Below, piece after piece: positions 6,970 to 14,935 of a DNA stretch of 36,886 nucleotides. The position numbers and the translations under genes are program-made. This DNA is from an uncultured Bacilli bacterium (lineage in GTDB: Bacteria > Bacillota_I > Bacilli_A > RF39 > UBA660). How positions within the stretch are numbered: the first letter of the stretch is position 1; each line of letters begins with the position of its first letter. Under the pieces are notes generated by a model that saw only the letters and a list, made by a program, of their open reading frames with translations, was not told where the DNA came from and ran no database searches. The stretch spans positions 1-36,886 of the forward strand of contig CALVIH010000009.1 of assembly GCA_944329445.1 (NCBI GenBank). The letters run 5' to 3'.

Positions 6970-7217
6970 TAATACGAATCAATGTTTATATTTACTTTTT
7001 TATTATCGTTAATGTATGAACTCGCTTGAACAATAGTTCTAAGCGCCTTTGCCAACTTACCTTCTTTTCCAATTACCCTTCCCATTTGATCTTCCGGTAC
7101 CATTACCTCTATAGTGACGGTATCTTCCTCATCACTAGGAAACTCTTTTACGGTAACTAACTCAGGATCACTTACAAGTTCTTTAACAATGGTTTCTGTT
7201 AACTTAACTAATTCCAT
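6969..7217 (-). CDS. khpA: KH-domain RNA-binding protein KhpA (YlqC)
   Basis: A small KH-domain protein that works with KhpB/Jag in RNA binding linked to cell elongation and division. At 82 residues it is nearly all one KH domain, with the GxxG-type loop in VIGKEGKLAKALRTIV. It starts 2 bp after the rpsP stop, the conserved rpsP-khpA order. The genes that normally follow (rimM, trmD, rplS) are absent; a terminator comes next. Confidence 0.95.
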   Translation of the reverse strand: MELVKLTETIVKELVSDPELVTVKEFPSDEEDTVTIEVMVPEDQMGRVIGKEGKLAKALRTIVQASSYINDNKKVNINIDSY

Positions 7218-7219
7218 AA

Positions 7220-7492
7220 TTACTTACCTTGCTTTTCATTAGCAAACTTAGTCATAATACCTGCTTTAGATAAAATGTTTCTAACGGTATCAGTTGGAGT
7301 TGCTCCATTTTTCAACCATTTCATTGCTACTTCTTCATTTATTTTAGTTTCTGCTGGATTAACTAAAGGATTATAAGTACCTATAGTTTCAATAAATCTA
7401 CCATCTCTTGGACTTCTAGAATCAGCTGCAACAATACGATAAAAAGGTTTCTTTTTAGCACCCATTCTTTTTAATCTTAATTTAACTGCCAT
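7220..7492 (-). CDS. rpsP: 30S ribosomal protein S16
   Basis: S16 is an assembly protein of the small subunit body. The 90 residues start [20 protein letters not shown], with [20 protein letters not shown] and then [16 protein letters not shown] lies 10 nt before the ATG. It heads rpsP-khpA behind a TTGACA promoter. Confidence 0.98.
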   Translation of the reverse strand: MAVKLRLKRMGAKKKPFYRIVAADSRSPRDGRFIETIGTYNPLVNPAETKINEEVAMKWLKNGATPTDTVRNILSKAGIMTKFANEKQGK

Positions 7493-7519
7493 AGTAATAT
7501 TCCTCCTTCATACAAATCA

Positions 7520-7548
7520 ATTTTATCATACATGTATTTATGTGTCAA
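7520..7548 (-). promoter_or_regulatory. sigma-A-type promoter of rpsP-khpA
   Basis: Minus strand: TTGACA, a 17-nt spacer, TAAAAT. Confidence 0.75.
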
Positions 7549-7577
7549 CTATTTTTGTTAACACCATATTTTTTTAT

Positions 7578-7606
7578 ATATAAAAAGGATTCTAAATAAA
7601 ATCCTC
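7578..7606 (-). terminator. Terminator of cotE
   Basis: Minus strand: AGGATT, a loop containing the TAG stop, AATCCT, then T5. It overlaps the end of cotE. Confidence 0.75.
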
Positions 7607-8110
7607 TTTAACTTCTTCATCTATTTTTTTCTCTACTTCTTCTTCATCGTCTTCTATGGTATCCCATGGATCTTCATCATCTTCAATTGCTATTTTAACC
7701 TTTGCATCATTAACTACTTCTATTCCTAATTCTTTTTCAATATCAAATTCAATTACGTCATCTTTTGCGGTAACGTTACTACAACTTGGTTGTTTTAATG
7801 ATCTTACTATAATGTCACTTCCATTAATTGAGGTTCCCGATTTTGTTTTTATACTAACTGTTTCTGTATAAGGTATGTTCTTGCTTGCAACCGCGGTTTT
7901 TTGATCATCATCATATGAATACCAAATATTAATATCAAAATCACCATCAATAACAACTTTTTCTCCTACAACAGAACCTTTAAACTTATGGTTTATAACC
8001 CAGCAACCAAGAATTGTATTAGCGTTATGCTCCGCAAGAAGGTTATAATTATTTTTAAAATATTTTTTACCCTTCCCAATTACTGCTTTTGTAACTATCT
8101 CTTTAAACAT
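7592..8110 (-). CDS. cotE: CotE-like outer spore coat morphogenetic protein
   Basis: CotE builds the outer layer of the spore coat and recruits other coat proteins. The 172 residues match its known layout. The N-terminus is EIVTKAVIGKGKKYFKNNYN. ILGCWVINHKFKGSVVGEKV leads into the VVIDGDFDINIWYSYDDDQK core. LKQPSCSNVT lies mid-protein, and the acidic tail is DEDPWDTIEDDEEEVEKK. GGAGGAG precedes the ATG. It is a monocistronic unit between rpsP and a YtxH-like gene. Upstream, CATAGATT with an AC dinucleotide 17 nt before it fits the loose sigma-K/E mother-cell pattern. With the other sporulation-type genes here, this suggests a spore-forming lineage. Confidence 0.9.
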   Translation of the reverse strand: MFKEIVTKAVIGKGKKYFKNNYNLLAEHNANTILGCWVINHKFKGSVVGEKVVIDGDFDINIWYSYDDDQKTAVASKNIPYTETVSIKTKSGTSINGSDIIVRSLKQPSCSNVTAKDDVIEFDIEKELGIEVVNDAKVKIAIEDDEDPWDTIEDDEEEVEKKIDEEVKEDFI

Positions 8111-8130
8111 TAGAATCTCCTCCTCGTTTT

Positions 8131-8157
8131 AATCTATGCTAACGCACTAAAAAAAGT
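8131..8157 (-). promoter_or_regulatory. Possible mother-cell (sigma-K/E-like) promoter of cotE
   Basis: Minus strand: AC, 17 nt, CATAGATT, fitting AC-N16/17-CATANNNT. The information content is low. The AC lies inside the terminator stem of the preceding gene. Confidence 0.35.
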
Positions 8158-8176
8158 GCTAAATTTAGCACTTTTT
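8150..8176 (-). terminator. Terminator of the YtxH-like gene
   Basis: AAAAAGTGCTAAA / TTTAGCACTTTTT, a perfect palindrome ending in T7 on the minus strand. It overlaps the stop. Confidence 0.85.
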
Positions 8177-8579
8177 ATTTAGATTCTAACTTGTCTAATA
8201 CCTTTTTTGTTGCTTCAATTGCTTTTTCTCTTAAACTCTCAGCTGCTTCTTCAACGATAGGCGTTGCTTTTTTCTTTGTATACGCCACCAACTCATCAGC
8301 TTTCTTTTTTAAATCAGCAGCCTTTTTCTTTGCAATTTTTAAAACTTTTTCTTTATCCAAACTCTTCATTTCGTCTACTAATTCAACTACTTTTTCCTCG
8401 ATTGATTCCCTTACTTCTTTTACGTCTATTTCCCTTGCCTTTTCTAATAGTTCATTTGCTTTTTTCTTTAAAGCAGCACGTGTTTCCTTTCCAGACTTTG
8501 GTGCAAACAAAACACCTAACGCCGCACCAATAGCAGCTCCTAAGAAAAACTTTCCTGCGTTACTCTTCTTCTTCGCCAT
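8175..8579 (-). CDS. YtxH-domain protein
   Basis: The N-terminal segment GKFFLGAAIGAALGVLFAPK followed by SGKETR is the YtxH signature, a glycine-rich membrane helix and a charged turn. A long lysine/glutamate-rich helical region follows, which may be a coiled coil. Family members are found in stress operons and are thought to act at the membrane; the molecular role is unknown. It overlaps the DUF948-like gene by about 20 bp, a coupling like ytxG-ytxH in B. subtilis. Confidence 0.88.
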   Translation of the reverse strand: MAKKKSNAGKFFLGAAIGAALGVLFAPKSGKETRAALKKKANELLEKAREIDVKEVRESIEEKVVELVDEMKSLDKEKVLKIAKKKAADLKKKADELVAYTKKKATPIVEEAAESLREKAIEATKKVLDKLESK

Positions 8580-8883
8580 CTTCTTGGTCCTCCATTTCCT
8601 TTTCTTTTAACTTCTTTTTCTTTCTTTTAAAGATTCCTTTTATAAATAATATAATGGAATCAGAAATAACCTCCGTTAAAGCTGACAATTTATCAGTTAC
8701 CGCATCAACTACGTTGAAAACACCATTTAAGGATTTTACTTTTTCATCAACGTCATCAACAATTGATTCAACCCTATTCATTGTTTTAATAACCTTAACT
8801 GAAATTATTATAAGTAAAACAATTAGGATACATAATAATATATAAATTAAGATTGGTAAATATGCACTTAAAAATTCTTGCAT
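8560..8883 (-). CDS. DUF948-like (YtxG-type) membrane protein
   Basis: A 107-residue protein with one N-terminal transmembrane helix (ILIYILLCILIVLLIIISVK), an amphipathic helical stretch with repeated V/L positions (VESIVDDVDEKVKSLNGVFN) and a strongly charged tail of Lys then Glu. This is the architecture of DUF948/YtxG proteins, which pair with YtxH. It begins at the last base of the gene before it and overlaps the gene after it. Confidence 0.75.
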   Translation of the reverse strand: MQEFLSAYLPILIYILLCILIVLLIIISVKVIKTMNRVESIVDDVDEKVKSLNGVFNVVDAVTDKLSALTEVISDSIILFIKGIFKRKKKKLKEKEMEDQEDGEEEE

Positions 8884-9785
8884 TATTCTTCATCCTCCTT
8901 ATTTTGATACATTGTATCAATTAAGTTAAACAAATCTTGTTCTTTTGTATCATCGTCATCATCGTCTTCTTCTAAAGGACTTTTTACCGATTCTTTCTTT
9001 TTACTTTGTTTCTTAGAAGTTTTTTTAGTTTCTTTATCAACGTCGATTTCCTTAAAATTAACGTTAGGTAAAATCATATCATTATCGTCTTCTTCGTCAT
9101 CTAAAGATGCCACAACGGGCTTTTCTTCATTTATTTTTTCACGTTTTTTCTTTTCTCTTGATAATTCTCTATTTTCTACTTCTATTTCTTTTTCTGCCTC
9201 TTCAATCGTTTTGGTACTTAATCTTTTTATCGTATCTTCTAATTCATCATCCAAAGCACCATAGGCTTTCTTTCTTACCTCATCTATTGTAACTTCATCA
9301 CTTTTTGACAATTTATCGGATCCTACCTCTTCTTTAATACTGTTTCCCTGGTTATCTAACAAACCATATATTGGAGAAATAATAGGACTTGGCTTAAACT
9401 TTTTAGTTTCCTCTTTTCTTCTACTTCCTTGGTATAGCACTCTTTTAGGTTCTTCTTTCTTCACCGGAATTATTGGTTCTGGTTTCTTACTAGCAACCAT
9501 GAAATCCTCATCATCAAACTCTGGAAAAGAAAATTTTTGTTCAACTTTTTCGGTTCTTGAATGAACTTTACTAGGAACCTTTATCGTCTCTTCTGGAACA
9601 TCATCAAAATCAAGTTTCTCAATGCTATCCTTTTGTTCTGGTTCAAAAATCTCTACCTTATCTTTTCTTTCAATTTTTTCTTCTACTTTTTCTTTTTTCT
9701 TTGACGGCCTTTTTACTTCCTTTTCGTCGTCTTCTTCGTCAAATAAGAAACTTTTCATTTTATTTAATTTATTCATAAGTCCCAT
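8883..9785 (-). CDS. Highly charged, mostly disordered protein, unknown function
   Basis: Not recognised. About 300 residues, mostly Lys, Glu and Asp in low-complexity runs, with proline/serine-rich parts (MVASKKPEPIIPVKKEEPKR). The short motif KFKPSPIISPIYGLLDNQGN resembles the conserved patch in hypothetical proteins of low-GC Gram-positives, but no enzyme signature is seen. It has no membrane segment. An in-frame GTG at 9797 sits right against AAAGG, so the ATG at 9785 is used here; an ATG at 9776 is also possible. It is translationally coupled to the DUF948-like gene, so it may be the cytosolic part of that complex. Confidence 0.7.
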   Translation of the reverse strand: MGLMNKLNKMKSFLFDEEDDEKEVKRPSKKKEKVEEKIERKDKVEIFEPEQKDSIEKLDFDDVPEETIKVPSKVHSRTEKVEQKFSFPEFDDEDFMVASKKPEPIIPVKKEEPKRVLYQGSRRKEETKKFKPSPIISPIYGLLDNQGNSIKEEVGSDKLSKSDEVTIDEVRKKAYGALDDELEDTIKRLSTKTIEEAEKEIEVENRELSREKKKREKINEEKPVVASLDDEEDDNDMILPNVNFKEIDVDKETKKTSKKQSKKKESVKSPLEEDDDDDDTKEQDLFNLIDTMYQNKEDEE

Positions 9786-9806
9786 ATCTCGAATCACACC
9801 TTTCTC

Positions 9807-10535
9807 TTACTCGCTACTTGCATTAGTTTCAGTCGTCGTTGTCGTCTTTGTAGTTGTGTTTTCTTTCGTTGTTGTCGTTTCTTTAACCTCTATTTCACTT
9901 TCTGGCGCAACGTCTTCATCTTCAGCTTCGTATTTATCATACTCTTCGATGTACTCTAAGAAGTTTCCTTCTTTTTCCTTATTATCAAATAATTTATAAA
10001 CTTCTTCCTTTGACCCAAACTCACCAGCTTCATGCATTTCTTTAAGCAAAGAATCGTTAAATTCAACACTTGATAATATATAACTAATGTCCTCTATCGC
10101 TGTTTTAAGTTCTCTTTCTTCAACATACGTTTCTATTTTAGCATAATTATATACCATTTGAACATATAATTTATCATCTTTTTCAGTAATGTCAACGTAG
10201 CCTTCCTTCTTACCTTCCTTTAATAATGATGAATAATAAGAATCGTCTGACACCTTATAATCATAGTCTGCCTTATAATAATAACTCACAACATCAACGT
10301 ATAAATAATAGGTAATATCGCCTCTTTTTAATACGTCGTTATAAGTATTAGCATCCGTTCTAACAACACCACGTGGAGCATAATACTTATATCCTTTACC
10401 AACTTTATTATAAAGGTTTATATCCAAAGATAAAATTTCATCCATTACTTCTTCGTAATTTTTTGTATCCATTCTTGTAATCGTACACCCTGATAATATA
10501 AAAATACAAAGAAGTAGTAATAAACATTTTTTCAT
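9807..10535 (-). CDS. Lipoprotein, unknown function
   Basis: MKKCLLLLLCIFILSGC is a lipoprotein signal with lipobox LSGC (Cys17), so the protein should be anchored on the outer face of the membrane. The body is rich in Tyr, Asp and Lys, and I recognise no family. The last 25 or so residues are a Thr-rich linker (KETTTTKENTTTKTTTTTET), typical of flexible wall-spanning tails. A TATAAT box near 10557-10562 suggests its own promoter. It precedes the charged-protein cluster by about 20 bp. Confidence 0.82.
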   Translation of the reverse strand: MKKCLLLLLCIFILSGCTITRMDTKNYEEVMDEILSLDINLYNKVGKGYKYYAPRGVVRTDANTYNDVLKRGDITYYLYVDVVSYYYKADYDYKVSDDSYYSSLLKEGKKEGYVDITEKDDKLYVQMVYNYAKIETYVEERELKTAIEDISYILSSVEFNDSLLKEMHEAGEFGSKEEVYKLFDNKEKEGNFLEYIEEYDKYEAEDEDVAPESEIEVKETTTTKENTTTKTTTTTETNASSE

Positions 10536-10589
10536 GGTTTCACCTACTTTAAGACAATTATAACAAAAAAAGAAAAAAAATAAAACCTT

Positions 10590-11225
10590 TTAATTATTCT
10601 TATACGCTTCTAGCCTACAAATTCTAATACCCTTTTCATGGAATTTTCTTTCGTATTCGGTTGCAACGTTATCTTCTATCATGTTGTTATATAAATCCAT
10701 GGTCACGTTTTTTAAGGTGTAGCCATACGTGCTTAATGACTCGATAGAAAAAGCAAACAAATCTATATTATCCGTTTTCTGAATAATTTTTTTATCACTA
10801 GTGAATAAACTATCATACTTAGATAAAAAATCATGTGAAGTAAGCCTTCTTTTAGCGTGTCTTTTTTTAGGCCACGGATCAGAAAAGTTAAGGTATATGG
10901 TATTTATTTCTTTATTAAACACCTCATTTATATCATTTGCGTCCATTCTTATTAATCTTAAGTTAGGAAGTTTTTCATTTTCAAGTTTTTGTACGGCCCT
11001 TACTAGCACGCTATCATACATTTCAATGCCTACGTAATTTATATTTGGATTTTGCTTAGCCATACCAATTATAAAATCACCTTTCCCCATTCCGATTTCA
11101 ACATCAATTTGATGATTATTATTAAACACATCATTCCATTTACCAATCATCTTCTTTGGATTTAAAACAACATAATCAGAGGAATCTATTATACTAGCAG
11201 CGTTTTTAACGTTCTTTAATCTCAA
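10590..11225 (-). CDS. trmB: tRNA (guanine-N7-)-methyltransferase
   Basis: TrmB puts N7-methylguanosine at position 46 of tRNA using S-adenosylmethionine. VEIGMGKGDFIIGMAKQNP is the cofactor loop, and LNFSDPWPKKRHAKRRLT the substrate-binding and catalytic motif. The first ATG is at 11237, but a TATAAT lies only 7 nt before it, which would leave no leader. The TTG at 11225 has GGTG 6 nt upstream and gives MRLKNVKNA, aligning with the MRMRxK start of Bacillus TrmB. I therefore prefer TTG, about 211 residues. Confidence 0.95.
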   Translation of the reverse strand: MRLKNVKNAASIIDSSDYVVLNPKKMIGKWNDVFNNNHQIDVEIGMGKGDFIIGMAKQNPNINYVGIEMYDSVLVRAVQKLENEKLPNLRLIRMDANDINEVFNKEINTIYLNFSDPWPKKRHAKRRLTSHDFLSKYDSLFTSDKKIIQKTDNIDLFAFSIESLSTYGYTLKNVTMDLYNNMIEDNVATEYERKFHEKGIRICRLEAYKNN

Positions 11226-11308
11226 ATTAATCACCATGTATAATTATACACCAAAACCCAAAATATGCATATAATTAAATGAAAGCTTTTTATTAGGAGG
11301 AATTATAT

Positions 11309-11617
11309 ATGAAAAGTGAAAGAAATAACTTCATGCCACAAATGATGCCATTTCCAGGTATGGGAAACATACCAACAAACATGATGATGTTCCCAAACTT
11401 TATGAACGACAATTATAACAACTTAGAAACAAAAGTTAACTCTCTTGAGAAAAAAGTAAATGTTTTAGAAAACAGAATTTCAAGACTAGAAACCCCTTAC
11501 CAAAATACTAATACCCAAAGTTATCAAAACACGGTAACAAACACCCAAAGTAGTACAACACCATACCAAACAACCCAAAATAATACCGGATATAACGGTG
11601 AAATGTACATGATGTAA
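11309..11617 (+). CDS. Small Met/Pro-rich coiled-coil protein, candidate coat protein
   Basis: Not assigned to a family. The 102 residues have three parts: a Met/Pro/Asn-rich head (FMPQMMPFPGMGNIPTNMMM), a heptad coiled coil (LETKVNSLEKKVNVLENRIS) and a Gln/Thr/Asn/Ser tail ending GEMYMM. AGGAGG lies 8 nt before the ATG. This low-complexity composition is common in small structural proteins of spores. Its upstream CATATAAT with AC 16 nt before it fits both sigma-A and sigma-K patterns. It is one of few plus-strand genes, transcribed away from trmB with its own terminator. Confidence 0.75.
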   Translation: MKSERNNFMPQMMPFPGMGNIPTNMMMFPNFMNDNYNNLETKVNSLEKKVNVLENRISRLETPYQNTNTQSYQNTVTNTQSSTTPYQTTQNNTGYNGEMYMM

Positions 11618-11643
11618 AAAAAAGCCTATAAAAAGGCTTTTTT
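11616..11643. terminator. Bidirectional terminator between convergent genes
   Basis: AAAAGCCT / AGGCTTTT with A and T runs on either side. It serves the 11309 gene and the convergent 11642 gene. Confidence 0.8.
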
Positions 11644-12829
11644 ACATGTGATAATTATCTTTTAAAGTTTCCATAAACTCTTTTGAATCTAGAATTTTTA
11701 ATAGTTGACTAGAATTTTCATATTCAATCATATTTCCTTCTTCTATTTTATACGAACGATTTTGAGCCATTTCTAATATTTCCACGCTTTTTGAATCACT
11801 CCTTGTTTGTAAGTATAACCTAGATAAAAATTGAACGTCTTGATATTCCAAATTATCAATTGTTTGTTTTAACGTTTCTGGAGTTATCTCTGATAGATAG
11901 TAATCCGCTTTAGTTGCTAGCAACTTATCTTTAATTCGTTTTATCCAAATTAAAGCATCTTCTTTGTTTGGTACGTTTTTATATACAACGTATTCTTCGT
12001 TACTTCTATCTCTTACGTTAGTACTAACTAACCCTACTTGAATCGCGTTTCTAATTAGTGCTATCATAACTTTTTCTTTTTCAATATAAGGTAATATATC
12101 GGAAAAGTTAGTATCGTTTCCATAATATAAATTGGTTAATATATTAGCTTTTAAATTATTATTTAAATTAAGCTTTAATATGGAATCTAATTCTTTTGAA
12201 TTATTCTTTACTTGTGACTTATGATTTTCTTCGTTAATCACATCATAATAATTATTAATATAGTTAAGAAAATTCTTTATTCTTGTATTAACTTCATTGC
12301 CTAATAAAACATGATGACTTAGGTTAAAATCTTCGTTTGCTTTGTCTATTATTTTTTGAATACTAGGATTTTTTAAATACGAGTTACATAAAATGCTTTC
12401 TTTAACTTCGTTTTTATATCCTAATGAGTCCAAATCATCTATTATTTTCTTTAATTCGTTTATATCGTTAACCCGAACCATTATATAACCATCATAAATT
12501 ATATTTGTTACGTTGTTTTTACTAACGTTATTATTGCTATTTGTATAGTACCTTGTACTATATTCTTCTATTAATTTCAAAAGCCCAACCCTATTAGCTT
12601 GCATATTGGTTTCTCTTTCAAGTTCGCTTATTACCCCACGTCTACCAAGTTTACTTATCTCTTCTCTTGGTTTATAACGATCAACTAGCGAAGAAAAAGC
12701 GTTTAAATTAACCATTCCATCACTTGGAATGATTCCGTTTTTTATTCTAAAGTAAGTTTTTAATATTGCTTCACAATTATAATCAGGATGCTTTTTTATG
12801 GTTAATCCTATACAATCTCTTAAAGTCAT
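11642..12829 (-). CDS. Hypothetical 395-residue helical protein
   Basis: I do not recognise it. There is no signal peptide or membrane segment, so it should be cytosolic. The sequence is mainly helical and Asn/Lys/Leu-rich. Patches such as LGRRGVISELERETNMQANR and VMIALIRNAIQVGLVSTNVR look like ordered helices. The ATG at 12829 is preferred: GAGG lies 7 nt upstream, while the GTG two codons earlier sits against it. It is a single-gene unit with convergent and upstream terminators. Confidence 0.75.
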   Translation of the reverse strand: MTLRDCIGLTIKKHPDYNCEAILKTYFRIKNGIIPSDGMVNLNAFSSLVDRYKPREEISKLGRRGVISELERETNMQANRVGLLKLIEEYSTRYYTNSNNNVSKNNVTNIIYDGYIMVRVNDINELKKIIDDLDSLGYKNEVKESILCNSYLKNPSIQKIIDKANEDFNLSHHVLLGNEVNTRIKNFLNYINNYYDVINEENHKSQVKNNSKELDSILKLNLNNNLKANILTNLYYGNDTNFSDILPYIEKEKVMIALIRNAIQVGLVSTNVRDRSNEEYVVYKNVPNKEDALIWIKRIKDKLLATKADYYLSEITPETLKQTIDNLEYQDVQFLSRLYLQTRSDSKSVEILEMAQNRSYKIEEGNMIEYENSSQLLKILDSKEFMETLKDNYHM

Positions 12830-12901
12830 AATCACACCTCTAATTATAATATAACAAAAAAATATTTTTTTAAAAATTCAATTAGTTTTATACTGTAAAC
12901 A

Positions 12902-12941
12902 AAAAAGTAAAACAACGTATCACCTTTGTTTTACTTTTTTT
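12902..12941 (-). terminator. Terminator of cse60-murJ
   Basis: Perfect 14-bp stem AAAAAAGTAAAACA / TGTTTTACTTTTTT at the end of the flippase gene. Confidence 0.88.
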
Positions 12942-14560
12942 AGTTTATTAAATAATCTATTACCAAATATTTCTTTAAATGTTCCATTTTTTATGGTTAT
13001 GCCCAAATATATTAAAGCACCTACAAAAGCATAAATGATAATTAAAATAATCGAATTAAACTTACTAGTTACGGTAAGTGGTATAAACCTTTTCATAACA
13101 AGAAGTACCACTATCATTATAATTAATGGATAAATAAATTTAAACATCTTTTTGAAGTATTCTTTAAAATCTAATTCAACTGTTTTATTAATAACTATTA
13201 AGTTAGTTATAACTGATGTTGAAAGACCTGTTAAGGTAGCAAGCGTTGATCCCCAGAAAGGATATAATCCTAAAGCATTAAACGCATGCATAAGTGGTAT
13301 TTGAAGTACTAATTTAACAACAATACCCGCTATTATACTTAAAAATACGTTTTTAAATTTATTTAGGGACTGAGCAATCGAAATAGAAGTTGTAAACATG
13401 CATCTAAATAGTGCTATGAAGATTGTAAAACAAAATACTCTTGGTCCCCAAGTACTTGCTCCATAAAAAGCGTTAAACACTGGGCCTGCTAAAATAGAAA
13501 GTCCAACCGTCATTGGCAAGGTAACATATAAAAGCATTAAAAATGATTGATTAACTTTTTTCTTAACGTCTTTTTTGTCTCCTTTTACAAAGCTTGCTGT
13601 TATGTTAGGAACCAAACTAGTCATAAGCCCGGTTGATATTGCTAGTACCACGCTGTTTAATTTATTTCCGGTTGTGTTTATTACCCCTAGTACGCTTTCA
13701 GCATCAACCGTTTTAAAACCTAAGTCCGTAAGAGCCCCAATAATGGTGGTCATATCTATGTAATCATATACGGAAAGTGCAAGTCCAAAAGAGATAAAAG
13801 GAACTGAATAAATAAGCAATTTTTTTATTATTTGTTTGTTTGTTATTTCCTTTTCTTTTTCTTTTATTTCTTTAGCTTCCGTTTTTCTTATTATGTCTTT
13901 TTTATTTTTCTTTATCTTAACTAACAAGTATACCAACGCAAAAATAGCTCCTATGGTAGCTCCAAATACCGCTACCCCGATTGCGTTTGTAACACCCACG
14001 TTAAACACCTTCATGCACAAGTAACTACCAATAAGAATAACTGCTATTCTAACCACTTGTTCGATTACTTGGCTAACCGATGATGGGGTCATAAACTTAT
14101 GTCCTTGTAAATATCCCTTGGTAACACTAAGAAGAGGAACTACTAAAATAGCGGTTGATATAACCCTAATTACAAAAGTAATACTTTCCTTTGAGTTACC
14201 GCCAGTGTTATCTCCCATTATTTGGTTGGCGATAAAGGGTGCCCCTAAAAACATTATTACAAACAATATCACCCCGAGGATTACCAACAATCTTTTACCA
14301 AGCCGGTATGCCCTTTCCTTGGTATCATAATACTCTAATGTGTTGTACTCACTAATTAACTTACTCATAGCAGGAGGTATTCCTACCGTTGATAAGGATA
14401 AAAACAAATTATAAATAGTGTATGCATAACCATATAATGCGATGTTTTCTTCACCTATTATGGCATAAAAAGGTATTACGTATATAATTCCTAAAAACTT
14501 GGTTACAACAATACCAACGGTTGCTATTAAAGCACCGTTTATGAAACTGTTTTTTTTCAT
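12920..14560 (-). CDS. MurJ/SpoVB-type lipid II or polysaccharide flippase
   Basis: A MOP-superfamily membrane transporter of 546 residues with about 14 hydrophobic segments, the length of B. subtilis YtgP (MurJ) and SpoVB. The start ALIATVGIVVTKFLGIIYVI and the IGEENIALYGYAYTIYNLFL and VGIPPAMSKLISEYN motifs are typical. The likely job is to flip lipid-linked peptidoglycan precursors across the membrane, either in growth (YtgP) or in spore cortex formation (SpoVB); the sequence alone does not decide. Its ribosome site lies inside the end of the cse60-like gene, so the two are coupled. Confidence 0.92.
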   Translation of the reverse strand: MKKNSFINGALIATVGIVVTKFLGIIYVIPFYAIIGEENIALYGYAYTIYNLFLSLSTVGIPPAMSKLISEYNTLEYYDTKERAYRLGKRLLVILGVILFVIMFLGAPFIANQIMGDNTGGNSKESITFVIRVISTAILVVPLLSVTKGYLQGHKFMTPSSVSQVIEQVVRIAVILIGSYLCMKVFNVGVTNAIGVAVFGATIGAIFALVYLLVKIKKNKKDIIRKTEAKEIKEKEKEITNKQIIKKLLIYSVPFISFGLALSVYDYIDMTTIIGALTDLGFKTVDAESVLGVINTTGNKLNSVVLAISTGLMTSLVPNITASFVKGDKKDVKKKVNQSFLMLLYVTLPMTVGLSILAGPVFNAFYGASTWGPRVFCFTIFIALFRCMFTTSISIAQSLNKFKNVFLSIIAGIVVKLVLQIPLMHAFNALGLYPFWGSTLATLTGLSTSVITNLIVINKTVELDFKEYFKKMFKFIYPLIIMIVVLLVMKRFIPLTVTSKFNSIILIIIYAFVGALIYLGITIKNGTFKEIFGNRLFNKLKKVKQR

Positions 14561-14565
14561 TTAAA

Positions 14566-14739
14566 TCATCCCTTATCTATGTAAATTATCATCGCTGAAA
14601 AGCAATATAGTTGTTCTTCACCATAAGTTGCAATAGATACTTGATATTTTATATCAACAACTTCTTTGCTTGCTATAAAATCATTTATGTTTTCTTCTAA
14701 ATCACTTTCACAATCACAATCAAAAACCTTAACTTTCAT
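14566..14739 (-). CDS. Cse60-like small protein
   Basis: Fifty-seven residues: MKVKVFDCDCESDLEENIND, then FIASKEVVDIKYQVSIATYG, then EEQLYCFSAMIIYIDKG. This matches the Cse60 family, a small mother-cell protein of B. subtilis annotated as a sporulation protein of unknown mechanism. GGGTG lies 5 nt before the ATG at 14739, which is preferred to an in-frame ATG four codons upstream. It is followed at once by the flippase gene; that pairing supports a spore-envelope role for the flippase, though this is inference. Confidence 0.8.
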   Translation of the reverse strand: MKVKVFDCDCESDLEENINDFIASKEVVDIKYQVSIATYGEEQLYCFSAMIIYIDKG

Positions 14740-14849
14740 ATTATCACCCATGTTAATAATACAAAAACAAAAGCAATTAAATTGTCTTCTTTTATCATTA
14801 TAACAAATTATTTGTATTTTTTAAATTACATTATAAATAATTGTAAACG

Positions 14850-14879
14850 AAAAAATTACCAATAATAGGTAATTTTTTA
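14850..14879. terminator. Terminator of the parE-cat-parC operon
   Basis: AAAAATTACC / GGTAATTTTT with flanking A and T runs, about 55 bp beyond parC. Confidence 0.8.
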
Positions 14880-14935
14880 CGAGAAACCTTCTTTGTAATT
14901 AGTTGTTTTAAAAATATATTCTTGACCTTTATTAC

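Noticed and set aside
8191-8610. Plus-strand Phe/Ser-rich frame opposite the YtxH-like gene
   Set aside because: Mirror of a Lys/Glu-rich gene with clear family motifs; no ribosome site.
9622-9999. Plus-strand Ser/Val-rich frame opposite the charged protein and lipoprotein
   Set aside because: Antisense low complexity spanning two real genes.
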